From Ruegeria lacuscaerulensis ITI-1157 (lineage in GTDB: Bacteria; Pseudomonadota; Alphaproteobacteria; Rhodobacterales; Rhodobacteraceae), in contig GG704596.1 in NCBI GenBank assembly GCA_000161775.1, positions 1,635,593-1,699,592 on the forward strand: a stretch of DNA of 64,000 bases, given 5' to 3'. Position 1 is the first letter of the stretch. The number at the start of each line of letters is the position of its first letter. The position numbers and the translations under genes are program-made. Under the pieces are notes generated by a model, which saw only the letters and a program-made list of their open reading frames with translations, did not search any database and had not been told where the DNA came from. Of the stretch, positions 31,068-39,768 are shown in pieces.

Positions 31068-31121
31068 TTCGGCGCGGGTTTGGTCTAATCTGGATGCCTC
31101 TTTCAAGACAGGGAATCACCA

Positions 31122-33404
31122 ATGAGCCGCTTTGCCGCCCCCATCGCCGAGCAGATCTGGGACATGAAATACCGCTTCAAGAAAGCGGATGGCACGCCGA
31201 TTGACCAAACGGTCGAGGATACATGGCGGCGGATCGCGCGCGATTTGGCACGGGTGGAAAAGGACCCCGCGCATTGGGAACAGAAGTTCTATGAAGCGCT
31301 TGAGGATTTCAAATACCTGCCCGCCGGGCGGATCACGGCCGGCGCAGGCACCGCGCGGCAGGTGACCCTGTTCAACTGTTTCGTCATGGGCACGATCCCC
31401 GACAGCATGGGCGGCATCTTCGACATGCTGAAAGAGGCCGCGCTGACCATGCAGCAGGGCGGGGGGATCGGCTATGATTTCTCGACCATCCGGCCGCGCG
31501 GCGCGGATGTGCACGGGGTGGCTGCCGATGCCTCGGGGCCGCTGTCGTTCATGGATGTGTGGGACGCGATGTGCCGCACGATCATGTCGGCGGGCTCGCG
31601 CCGGGGCGCGATGATGGCGACCATGCGTTGCGACCACCCGGATATCGAGCAGTTCATCACCGCTAAATCCGACCCGGCCCGGCTGCGCATGTTCAACATG
31701 TCGGTGCTGGTGACCGATGCCTTCATGGAGGCGGTCAAAGCCGATGCTTCGTGGGATCTGGTCTTTGACGGAAAGGTCTATCACACGGTGCAGGCCCGCG
31801 ATCTGTGGAACAAGATCATGCAGGCCACCTATGACTATGCCGAGCCGGGCGTGATCTTCATCGACCGGATCAACCAGGCCAACAACCTTAGCTATGCCGA
31901 GACCATCGCCGCCACCAACCCGTGCGGCGAGCAGCCCCTGCCGCCGTATGGCGCCTGCCTGTTGGGTTCGATCAACCTGGCCCGGCTGGTGTCGGCACCG
32001 TTCGAAGACGCGGCCCAACTGGACGAGGCCGCGTTGCAGGAGCTTGTCGCCACGGCCGTTCGCATGATGGACAATGTGGTGGATGCCTCGAAATTCCCGC
32101 TGCCGCAGCAGGCCGCCGAGGCGCAGGCCAAGCGTCGTATCGGTCTGGGCGTGACCGGGCTGGCGGATGCGCTGTTGATGCTGGGCCTGCGCTATGGCTC
32201 GGACGAGGCGGCGCGTCAGACCGAGCGCTGGCTGCACGCGATCGCCCGCGCCGCGTATCTGGCGTCGGTGGACTTGGCCAAGGAAAAAGGTGCCTTTCCC
32301 CTGTTCGATGCCGAGAAATACCTGGCCAGTGGCACCATGCAGCAGATGGATGACGATGTGCGCGAGGCCATCCGCGAGCATGGGATCCGCAATGCTCTGC
32401 TGACATCGATCGCACCCACCGGGACGATCTCGCTCTATGCCGGCAACGTGTCGTCGGGGATCGAGCCGGTCTTTGCCTATGCCTACACCCGCAAAGTGCT
32501 GCAGAAGGACGGGTCGCGCACCGAGGAAGAGGTGGTGGACTATGCCGTTCAGATGTGGCGCGACAAGTTCGGCGACGTCGAGCTGCCCGACTATTTCGTG
32601 AACGCCCAGACGCTGACGCCGGCCGAGCATGTCAAGATGCAGGCGGCGGCGCAGAAATGGATCGACAGTTCGATCTCGAAGACCATCAACTGCCCCGAGG
32701 ATATCTCGTTCGATGCCTTCAAGGACGTGTACATGCAGGCCTGGGATCAGGGCTGCAAGGGCTGCACCACCTATCGCCCGAACGACGTAACGGGTTCGGT
32801 GCTGACCGTTTCGGAAAGCGACGACAAGGTGCCGGGTGAAAGCGCGGATGCCCCGCACGAGGTGGATGGCGGCGATGTCATCTACATGTCAGAACCGCTG
32901 GACCGCCCGCAATCGCTGGAGGGTTCGACCTACAAGCTGAAATGGCCCGACAGCGAGCATGCGATCTATCTGACCATCAACGATATCGTCATCGGCGGCC
33001 GCCGGCGTCCGTTCGAGGTATTCATCAACTCGAAGAACATGGAGCACTACGCCTGGACGCTGGCCCTGACCCGCATGATCTCGGCCGTGTTCCGGCGGGG
33101 CGGGGACGTATCCTTTGTGGTCGAAGAGCTGAAGGCCGTGTTCGACCCGCGTGGGGGAGCCTGGGTTCAGGGCAAGTATATCCCGTCGATCCTCGCCGCG
33201 ATCGGTGGCGTAATCGAGCAGCACATGATCGCGATCGGGTTTCTCGAGGGCGAGGGCATGGGACTGAAATCCGACCCGCAGGCGCAGGTGGTCAACATGG
33301 ATGCACCGCGCGGCAAGGCCTGCCCGTCCTGCGGCCAGTACGATATGGCGATGATCGAGGGCTGCATGACCTGCCGCAGCTGCGGGCATTCGAAATGCGG
33401 TTGA
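31122..33404 (+). CDS. nrdJ: class II (adenosylcobalamin-dependent) ribonucleotide reductase
   Basis: A 760-residue vitamin B12-dependent ribonucleotide reductase making deoxyribonucleotides independent of oxygen. The active-site region is present: FNCFVMG near the N terminus, the radical cysteine segment NPCGEQPLPPYGACLLGSIN split at C268, and FNMSV. The SIAPTGTISLYAGNVSSGIEP stretch is typical. The C terminus carries the TSCPD-like region and a CPSCG...CMTCRSCG...CG cluster, consistent with the re-reducing cysteine tail. No nrdAB or nrdDG is seen here. A strong terminator follows. Confidence 0.96.
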   Translation: MSRFAAPIAEQIWDMKYRFKKADGTPIDQTVEDTWRRIARDLARVEKDPAHWEQKFYEALEDFKYLPAGRITAGAGTARQVTLFNCFVMGTIPDSMGGIFDMLKEAALTMQQGGGIGYDFSTIRPRGADVHGVAADASGPLSFMDVWDAMCRTIMSAGSRRGAMMATMRCDHPDIEQFITAKSDPARLRMFNMSVLVTDAFMEAVKADASWDLVFDGKVYHTVQARDLWNKIMQATYDYAEPGVIFIDRINQANNLSYAETIAATNPCGEQPLPPYGACLLGSINLARLVSAPFEDAAQLDEAALQELVATAVRMMDNVVDASKFPLPQQAAEAQAKRRIGLGVTGLADALLMLGLRYGSDEAARQTERWLHAIARAAYLASVDLAKEKGAFPLFDAEKYLASGTMQQMDDDVREAIREHGIRNALLTSIAPTGTISLYAGNVSSGIEPVFAYAYTRKVLQKDGSRTEEEVVDYAVQMWRDKFGDVELPDYFVNAQTLTPAEHVKMQAAAQKWIDSSISKTINCPEDISFDAFKDVYMQAWDQGCKGCTTYRPNDVTGSVLTVSESDDKVPGESADAPHEVDGGDVIYMSEPLDRPQSLEGSTYKLKWPDSEHAIYLTINDIVIGGRRRPFEVFINSKNMEHYAWTLALTRMISAVFRRGGDVSFVVEELKAVFDPRGGAWVQGKYIPSILAAIGGVIEQHMIAIGFLEGEGMGLKSDPQAQVVNMDAPRGKACPSCGQYDMAMIEGCMTCRSCGHSKCG

Positions 33405-33434
33405 TGAGTTACAACTAGCTGAACTGTGATGTCT

Positions 33435-33470
33435 AACACCCCAAAAAATGGCCATTTTGGGGTGTTTTTT
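33435..33470 (+). terminator. rho-independent terminator of nrdJ
   Basis: Perfect 12-base-pair stem AACACCCCAAAA (33435-33446) with TTTTGGGGTGTT (33455-33466), 8-base loop, then T run to 33470. It marks the edge between the core genome and the accessory island. The following 266 bases to the AAA gene show no gene, tRNA or clear attachment site. Confidence 0.92.
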
Positions 33471-33736
33471 GACCTTTCGACACAGACCAAATGACCGCTG
33501 GCAACCGGGATTTGAGCGTTTTACTTTTGATTTCAGTGCCTTGGGGATTTTCTGGCGGTCCCGTTCCTAGACTGAGCGCATAGTTTTTTCGACCCGCGGC
33601 AGGCTTGATCCACTGGCAAATTTGTTCCTTATTCGTTCCACAGGTTCCGGAACCTTTCACACCCATCAGTCCCACCTGCCCCGGCGGTGTGGACACCGGC
33701 GCGGCAAGCCCTGTCACGCCTCGAAAGGATTCTGCG

Positions 33737-34837
33737 ATGCCCCGTGCCACCACCACGATTCCATTTCATGCTCTGCGGTTCGAAGACGACCTGCCGACGC
33801 TGCATGAGGTCGAGCGACGCCTGAAGACGTTCCTGCGCGCCCTCCGCAGGCAACGCCAGGAGGCGCAGACCGGTGACGATGAGGGCGATCGTGACAAGAT
33901 GGATCAGTTCTTCGACTATCTGAATGAGGCCGAGCGGCGGAAGATCCGGCGTCGCGCGCACCGGTACGTGCAGCGGCTGGACGCCCTGTCCGGCCTGTCT
34001 CATCTCAGCGAGGAGAACCGCGCCAAACTGACGCCCTTGCGCGGCGGGCTGCCGGTCACCCGCATCACCACCGAACACGAGGCGGACGAGATCGCCGCCG
34101 CGCTCCACGCCGAGATGCCCTGGATGGCGCCTGCCACCGAAGCCGTCTGGCACGGGCTGCGGGCCTCGGCACGCGAGGGCATGCCGGGTGTCCGGTTCAC
34201 CCCGCTCGTTCTGATCGGCCCGCCCGGCATCGGCAAGAGTTTCTGGGCCCGGCGACTGGCGCATCATCTGGAGGTCCCTGCGGCCAAGATAGACGCAACC
34301 GGGGAGCCGGCGTCCTTCGCGCTCACCGGGTCTCAACGCGGCTGGGGCAGCGCCCATGCGGGCAAGCTGGTCAACACGGTCCTGAACAGCCGGCATGCCG
34401 GACCGCTGGTGATCATCGACGAGATCGAAAAGGCCGACGAGGTCCACTCCAACAAAGGCGCGCGCCATACGCTGACCGACGCCCTCCTGCCGCTGCTGGA
34501 GCGGACGACGGCGGCGACCTGGGAATGCCCGTTCTTCCGGGTCAAGATGGACATGTCCAGGGTCAACTGGGTGATGACGGCGAACAGCCGGCAGGGCCTG
34601 CACGAACCATTCCAGAGCCGCTGCGTGGTGCTGGACCTGCCGGATCTGACCACGTGGCAGTTGAGGGACTTCGCCATCAACGAAGCCGCGCGGCGAGGAC
34701 TCCCCAAGCCTGCTGTGGAGGCGCTCGCCGTGCTCTTCGAAACCGGCGCATTGTCCCACCGCCGCCTGAGCCTGCGCACCGTCGCCCGGATGCTCGACCG
34801 CGCCGAGGCGCTGGCGATGCGCCCCTTGCTGCACTGA
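33737..34837 (+). CDS. AAA+ family ATPase of an accessory island
   Basis: A 366-residue protein. ATG 33737 has AAAGGA about 8 bases upstream; the frame is open further but without an RBS. The N-terminal 100 residues are charged and helical (E/R/K-rich, possibly coiled). The AAA+ core has Walker A LIGPPGIGKSFWARRL (about 154-169), Walker B LVIIDEIEKADEV (about 218-230), and a sensor-like NWVMTANSRQGLHEPFQSRC with an arginine-finger candidate. It resembles the ATPase part of Lon-like AAA+ proteins but has no protease domain. It is followed after 10 bases by a metallophosphoesterase pseudogene, so the two probably formed a functional pair. Role unknown; phage defence or DNA/protein remodelling is conceivable. 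Confidence 0.8.
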   Translation: MPRATTTIPFHALRFEDDLPTLHEVERRLKTFLRALRRQRQEAQTGDDEGDRDKMDQFFDYLNEAERRKIRRRAHRYVQRLDALSGLSHLSEENRAKLTPLRGGLPVTRITTEHEADEIAAALHAEMPWMAPATEAVWHGLRASAREGMPGVRFTPLVLIGPPGIGKSFWARRLAHHLEVPAAKIDATGEPASFALTGSQRGWGSAHAGKLVNTVLNSRHAGPLVIIDEIEKADEVHSNKGARHTLTDALLPLLERTTAATWECPFFRVKMDMSRVNWVMTANSRQGLHEPFQSRCVVLDLPDLTTWQLRDFAINEAARRGLPKPAVEALAVLFETGALSHRRLSLRTVARMLDRAEALAMRPLLH

Positions 34838-34847
34838 GGTGACCGCC

Positions 34848-35710
34848 ATGACCCATCTGACCATTCCGTACCAGACCGGTACCCTCGTGGTTCTTGGTGA
34901 ACTGCATTTCGACCGCTATCAGCGCCATGGATTCGACACGATCAAGACCTGGGGGCTCTAGGACATCCTGTGGGAAGCCGATGCGTTCATCCTCGCGGGT
35001 GGCATGACCAATGGCCCCGCGCGGAACTGGGCCGACGTGTTTCAGTACCTCTCTACCTTCATTCCGCCGCAGCAGATCCACGCGCTGCCCGGAAATCACG
35101 ACTACTACCACGGTTGTCTTGACGATGATCCGTATCTGGCAGACGCGGCCCGACAGGCCGGGACCCAGTTCGTTCAGAAGAAGACCCTGCCGCATGGCGA
35201 CACGCGCCTGCTCTGCTGCACGCTCTGGACCGACTTCGCCTTGCCGCGGAGCGTGGCTGGCGCAATGCGGGTGGCCGGGCGAGTGATGCGCGACCACGAT
35301 CTGATCAGGGCACCGGAGGATCCGCAGTCGTTTCTTGCCAAGGACGGGAACATCCGCCCGTCCCGGCGGATCCGTCCCATCGACACGTTGAACGTCCATC
35401 TCGACCACCGAGCCTGGCTCGCGAGTGCTCTTGGCGAACCGCATCCCGCGCCGCCGGCCGCACCGCTGTCGTCACCCATCACGGCCCGCACCCGGCCGTC
35501 GCGGGCAGGATCGATGGCCTGTCGGCCAGTTTCCACTCGGACCTGAGTGATCTGTTGACACGGCACAGGCCAGAGGCCTGGTTCTTTGGCCATTCGCACC
35601 GCAGGCTCCGCGGGCACGTCCACGGCACGGATATCCGCAACGTGTCGATCGGATATGCCGGGGAGTTGATGGATGAACCCATCTCCTATCTGCGTGAGGC
35701 GTGCGTCTAG
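34848..35710 (+). pseudogene. metallophosphoesterase, broken by a stop and a frameshift
   Basis: Start ATG 34848 follows the AAA+ gene by 10 bases. The frame hits TAG at 34959-34961 (codon 38), continues open with LPGNHDYY (a complete calcineurin-like motif), then must shift frame between about 35440 and 35470. In the new frame it continues as VVTHHGPHP and FGHSHRRLRGH to TAG 35708-35710. These are the ordered metallophosphoesterase motifs. The first two are already altered: GELHFD for GDxHxD and LAGGMTNG for GDLTN, so metal ligands are missing too. Several independent lesions make this a decayed gene rather than a recoded one. Confidence 0.85.
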
Positions 35711-36126
35711 AAGAGTTCTCCTGCAAAGAACCTGGGGCAGGAAGCATGAGCAGCGCATCCGGGTCGCGGCCGCACAGCCGACCCCGCGCAGCGGTGCTCG
35801 ATCTGAGGTCGCCCACGCACCTAAACTATCCGTTCCCGGTGCCGAAGGAACCACGGGTTCGGGGCAACCCGGACAAAGACTTCGAAGCCATAGATCCAGC
35901 CCGAAGATGGATGGGCACTGAAAAACGGGCGGATTCCGGAAGTTTGCCGCATGTGCGAAAGCACCCCGGACTCGACGTGGAAGCGGACCCTTTGCCACGC
36001 CCAACTCGTCGGATCTGATCGAGCGACACCGAGGAGGGAATGCGGGACTTCTCGGCATGTGCGAACAGACAGGCCCAAGCGACGAAAAACGAGATCATTC
36101 CCACAGAACTCAGGTCAATGCAAAGT
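35711..36126. other. unassigned 416-base gap in the accessory island
   Basis: No recognisable gene. A short open frame on the plus strand (ATG 35746 to 36018, 90 residues, Arg/Pro-rich, with AGGA only 3-4 bases before the ATG) is possible but matches nothing I know. The words GCATGTGCGAA recur at about 35949-35959 and GGCATGTGCGAA at about 36055-36066. Most likely decayed sequence at the 3' side of the truncated minus-strand gene. Confidence 0.3.
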
Positions 36127-37968
36127 TCAGGTGTTCGATCGCTGCCCCCGACGCACGAGATCGATGACAACGATCTTGACCTCTTCAACGGCTGGCCAGT
36201 CATGAGCGATCGAATGCCAGTATTCTTGCAAGGTTTCTTCAAGACATTCGATGTCAACCATGCGACCTTCAATTTGCCACCTGCGATTAGGTGCGCGACC
36301 TTGCCACACAAGCAACATCACACCGCGGCCGCCTCCTTCATCGCGGAGGTAGTCTCCCGCGAGTTGGTTCCTGAGCCGTTCGCATAGGTCCGGTCCCGTC
36401 CAACCATTATCGAGGAGCTTTAGCTCGATTGGGACTGATGTGAGGCCCGGCCTCTGGACCCAGATGTCGGGTCGCTGCGCATTCGGCATCTCGTTTTCCT
36501 GCGCGCAGGTGTATCGACCATTCGCCAGATCATTTAAGCGGCCGGTGATTAGATTTCTCATCTCTGTTTCGGCCTCCACACGCTGCCATGTTAGGTTCGG
36601 ACTGTCGTCGCCGTCTTCCAACCACGACCGAATATCGATCAGCCGCTGGACGACGATCGAAAAGAGCTGGGCGTTCGTTGCTGGCGTCATCAACTGATCG
36701 GCGTCGAACTCGCGCAACTGATCGTCCGACCAGTCCTCGATGTCGCCGTCCTTCTCGGCACGTTCGCACGCCAGACGGAGCATCCAAGCGCGAGAAGACT
36801 CGTTCGGATGATCCTCGGCCAACTCTCTTAGGGCGAGGTATGTCTCCTTCCCCGGGATATCGCAGAGCGCTTTGAGTAGGCCGTCGCGCGCATCCTGAGC
36901 GTCGTCGCGCAGGCCAGGCGAGTAAACGCCGCATCCAGCCCGATTGATGTCCGTATTTGCCGTGATGTGTTGGTGCATAAGCACATAAAGGCGCTTAAGG
37001 TGAGCCGATGCCCGGTGACTTTCGAATCTCGTCCCGAGGTTTTCGCTGCGGCTACTTCCAATTAGCTCGGTGATGAAATGCTGTGCGGCCGTTGATGCCT
37101 CTCCGGCGGTCAGTGAGCCGAGCCACCTTTCCAGATGAGCGATTGCCTCGTCAGCGTCGATGTCGACCCAAACCGCGAACCATTTCGCGTGCTCGGCAAT
37201 AGAAGACTGCACCTCCAGCTTTGCGCGCGCGAGAGCAGAAAGCCGAGTGCTATCAGTTGTGCTGCTGGCAATGAAGATCGCTTTGCGGAGCACATCCGCG
37301 TCGCGCGCGTTGTTCGCCTCCAGCCAGTTAATGACCCACTCCGCGATTTCCGCGTGCAGCCACGGGGCGTAGTACGCGATGTCATGGAGCATGTAGGACC
37401 GCTGCGCCTCCTCACGTTCGAGGTCCCAAGCAAGTTCACGGAGCATCGCGTCGGAAACGACCTCAGGGCGATCACGATAGGCTTTTTCTAGCCAGGTCGG
37501 GAAGCCGTTAAGTTCCCATGGCACATAGCGCATTGCGAGACGTAGCTCATCGTCACTTAGATGCGTTGGGAACTCCGCGAACTGCTCGGCTTCCATCTCC
37601 AGGCCCGCAAGACCGAAGATAAGTTTGCTCGGAACGGCGGTTGTATCTTGCCCATCGGAGGCGAGCGCAGGTGTGTAGTGGCGCCAGTGATCGATGCCGG
37701 CATCGCGGTATGCGATGGCAACGTTTTCACCGAATGTATCGATGAGGCTGCGCCAATTGTCACCTCGCCACCGATTGCTTTCGCCATTCTGGGTGGCTTC
37801 CATCAGGCACAACTGATTGCAAGTCATTTCGCCGGGATTGACCTCCTCCGGGCGTCGAACGAGGTTCGGATCGGCCTTGAGGCCCTCGATCCAACGACGT
37901 CGGCGTTCTGCGGCTACGGCATCCCTTCTTTCACGCTTTCGCCGAGTCTTCGCGAAGCGCTCTTCCAT
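36127..37968 (-). pseudogene. 5'-truncated large protein: helical-repeat region plus PD-(D/E)XK-like nuclease domain
   Basis: An open frame of 613 codons. Residues about 60-480 are helical and acidic with repeating W/L patterns, as in the sensor region of STAND/NACHT proteins. Residues about 505-590 look like a PD-(D/E)XK nuclease fold: RPDIWV (Asp) then, after about 12 residues, PIELKL (Glu-x-Lys), then a helix ending NQLAGDYLR and the strand GVMLLVW. The start ATG 37966-37968 lies exactly at the junction with an IS3 transposase remnant whose tryptophan codon TGG shares the T. No RBS precedes it, and a stop occurs four codons upstream. No P-loop is present. The simplest reading is the C-terminal part of a much larger defence-type NTPase cut by an IS. 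G+C is lower than in the flanking core genome. Confidence 0.6.
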
Positions 37969-38214
37969 GGCGGACGATCAAATATGAAGAGGTATACCTG
38001 CGCGCCTATGACAGCGTCTCGGCCGCCCGTGAAAGCCTTCGCCGGTATCTGGCATTCTACAACACGCGGAGACCGCATTCATCGCTGGACGGGCAGACGC
38101 CCGATCAGGCATACATCAACCCGTCGCGACCAATCCCGGTCGCGGCATAACCGAGCGGGAAATCCACCTACAAAACGGCTCGAAACTGTTCAAACGAACC
38201 GAACCACCTCTGTC
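37967..38214 (+). mobile_element. IS3-family element remnant (3' end of transposase orfB)
   Basis: Plus-strand frame from TGG 37968 reads WRTIKYEEVYLRAYDSV, then YLAFYNTRRPHSSLDGQTP and a TAA stop at 38147-38149. This is the conserved C-terminal end of an IS3-family integrase. About 65 bases of terminal sequence follow, ending near ACCACCTCTG. Only the last about 60 codons and the right end remain; everything upstream has been lost at the junction with the truncated minus-strand gene. Confidence 0.8.
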
Positions 38215-38217
38215 TAC

Positions 38218-38292
38218 CGGGTCACTTCTCAGCGGAAATCAACAGCGAAGTCTTCTAAAGCCTTCGAGAAGCTCAAAGTCTGATCGAACAAT
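38218..38292 (+). mobile_element. left part of an interrupted older IS3-family element
   Basis: In the frame of the downstream right-hand part, this stretch reads SAEINSEVF, a stop (TAA, probably from a tyrosine codon), then SLREAQSLIEQ, and is then interrupted. The sequence continues as WRKHYNTKRPHNALGYRPP after the inserted IS. This is the C-terminal region of a second type of IS3-family (IS407-like) transposase. Its upstream part is missing. Confidence 0.75.
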
Positions 38293-38347
38293 TGGAGTTC
38301 CCCCGGTTTGGTAGACACTTTTTCACTGATGAAGGAGAGTGTTTTTC

Positions 38348-38659
38348 ATGCCGAGAACGAGGAACCCGTACCCGACGGAATTTAGGGAGCAATTGGTTGC
38401 GCTGGCGCGAGCTGGTCGCAGTGTTGAAAGTCTTGCGCGGGAATATGAGCCCTGCGCGGCAACTATCCATGATTGGGTTAGGCAGGCTGGGGCCGACGAC
38501 GGCGAGCGTGATAACCGCCTGACCAGCACGGAAATGGAAGAATTGCGTCAGCTTCGCAAAGAAGTCAGGCAGCTCCGCCAAGAGCGGGATATCTTATCAA
38601 AGGCCGCGGCTTGGTTTGCACAAAACGACGTGACATCGCGGAGGTCTTCAAATTCATGA
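38348..38659 (+). CDS. IS3-family transposase OrfA
   Basis: A 103-residue protein from ATG 38348, with AAGGAGAG at about 38332-38339. The N-terminal helix-turn-helix (YPTEFREQLVALARAGRSVESLAREYE) would bind the IS ends; the C-terminal leucine-zipper-like helix (MEELRQLRKEVRQLRQERDIL) mediates oligomerisation. It ends 48 bases into orfB, which lies in the -1 frame. An A4 run at about 38628 in the overlap is a possible slip site. Confidence 0.88.
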   Translation: MPRTRNPYPTEFREQLVALARAGRSVESLAREYEPCAATIHDWVRQAGADDGERDNRLTSTEMEELRQLRKEVRQLRQERDILSKAAAWFAQNDVTSRRSSNS

Positions 38660-39519
38660 CCGCGAACCAAGCCGAGTATTCTGTCCAATTGATGTCGCGC
38701 ACCTTGGGCGTGTCCCGCAGCGGGTTCTATGCCTATCACAGCCGCCCGCCCAGTGCCCGACAGGTTGCCGATGACGCGCTAACCGACCGGATCGCCGCCA
38801 TCCATGAAGCATCAAAGGCAACCTATGGAGCACCGCGTATCCACGCTGAACTGGCTGATGAAGGCGTTCGCGTTGGCCGCAAGCGCATTGAACGTCTTAT
38901 GAAAGCCAAAGGCTTGAGGGGCGTCAGCCGCCGCAAGTTCGTTGTGACTACTGAACGCGATCCGCGTGCCCGACCTGCAAGTGACCTGGTGGATCGGAAC
39001 TTCTATGCAGACGCCCCTAATGTGCTGTGGGTCGCAGACATCACCTATATGCCGACCTGGGCAGGCTTTCTGTATCTGGCAGTAGTCTTGGATGCCTTCA
39101 GTCGTCGCATCATCGGCTGGGCCATGGGCAACGATCAGAAAGCACAGCTCGTCATCGACGCAATGAACATGGCTGTCACACAGCGTAAGCCTGACAGGTT
39201 CATTCACCATAGCGACCAGGGATCACAATACACGTCGATGGCATTCGGTCTGCGTTGCAAGGAAATGGGCGTCCGTCCATCCATGGGATCGGTTGGCGAT
39301 TGTTATGACAACGCGATGTGCGAGAGCTTCTTCGCCACGCTTGAATGTCAATAACTCGACCGCCGGAAGTTCAAGACCAAGGCCGAGGCCCGCATCGCCT
39401 GCTTTGAGTTCATCGAAGGCTGGTACAACCCCTCTCGTCGACATTCAGCTTTGGGGTATAAGTCACCGATCAACTATGAAAGGACCGCCGCTGAAGGGCT
39501 GGAATCTCTAAGCCCATAA
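38611..39519 (+). pseudogene. IS3-family transposase OrfB, with an internal stop
   Basis: rve/DDE integrase. The HTH_21 region (YGAPRIHAEL) is followed by the catalytic core with the first Asp in WVADITYMPTW, the second in HHSDQGSQYTS, and the Glu in ESFFATLE. A TAA at 39352-39354 then interrupts what is normally ECELLDRR; the frame continues without change as LDRRKFKTKAEARIACFEF to the natural TAA at 39517-39519. About 55 C-terminal residues would be lost. Confidence 0.88.
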
Positions 39520-39549
39520 CCGTCTACCAAACCGGGGGAACTCCACAAT

Positions 39550-39690
39550 GGAGGAAGCACTACAACACAAAACGCCCCCACAACGCACTTGGCTATCGCC
39601 CGCCAGCGTCTGAAACCATCATCCCGATGGATTACAGGCCAATGATGCACTAACAATCAACTTGGACCAGTCAGATGAGGTCGCTCAACC
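39550..39690 (+). mobile_element. right part of the interrupted older IS3-family element
   Basis: Continues the transposase frame broken by the inserted IS: WRKHYNTKRPHNALGYRPP, then ETIIPMDYRPMMH and stop TAA at about 39651-39653. The following bases (CAACTTGGACCAGTCAG...) look like the terminal inverted repeat of this second IS type. The exact outer end is uncertain by about 10 bases. The remaining bases up to the amidohydrolase hold nothing recognisable. Confidence 0.75.
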
Positions 39691-39768
39691 ACGGTCACCG
39701 GGTAACGTATCGGAACCGTTTTGATGCATTGGTTGGTCGAGCGGGTCAGCGGTTATTCGCCCGGCCCT

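Larger units (their letters stand above)
38293..39545 (+). mobile_element. IS3-family insertion sequence, nearly complete, nested in an older IS
   Basis: A 1253-base element with perfect 24-base terminal inverted repeats: TGGAGTTCCCCCGGTTTGGT begins the left end (38293-38316), and its exact complement closes the right end (39522-39545). It is flanked by a direct CAAT target duplication (38289-38292 and 39546-39549). It encodes two overlapping frames, orfA and orfB, in the usual -1 arrangement. orfB has a nonsense codon just after the DDE glutamate, so this copy is probably inactive. It sits inside the C-terminal coding region of another IS3-type transposase. Confidence 0.93.

Noticed and set aside
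31017..31121. A cobalamin riboswitch before nrdJ
   Set aside because: Only about 105 bases are available and no B12-box-like element is visible; the NrdR explanation fits better.
31116..32858. A 580-codon minus-strand frame opposite nrdJ
   Set aside because: nrdJ is unmistakable; the antisense frame is a codon-bias artefact.
34959..34961. Possible recoded TAG (amber) codon in the metallophosphoesterase gene
   Set aside because: A separate frameshift and altered metal-binding motifs point to ordinary decay, and no recoding signal or pyrrolysine machinery is seen.
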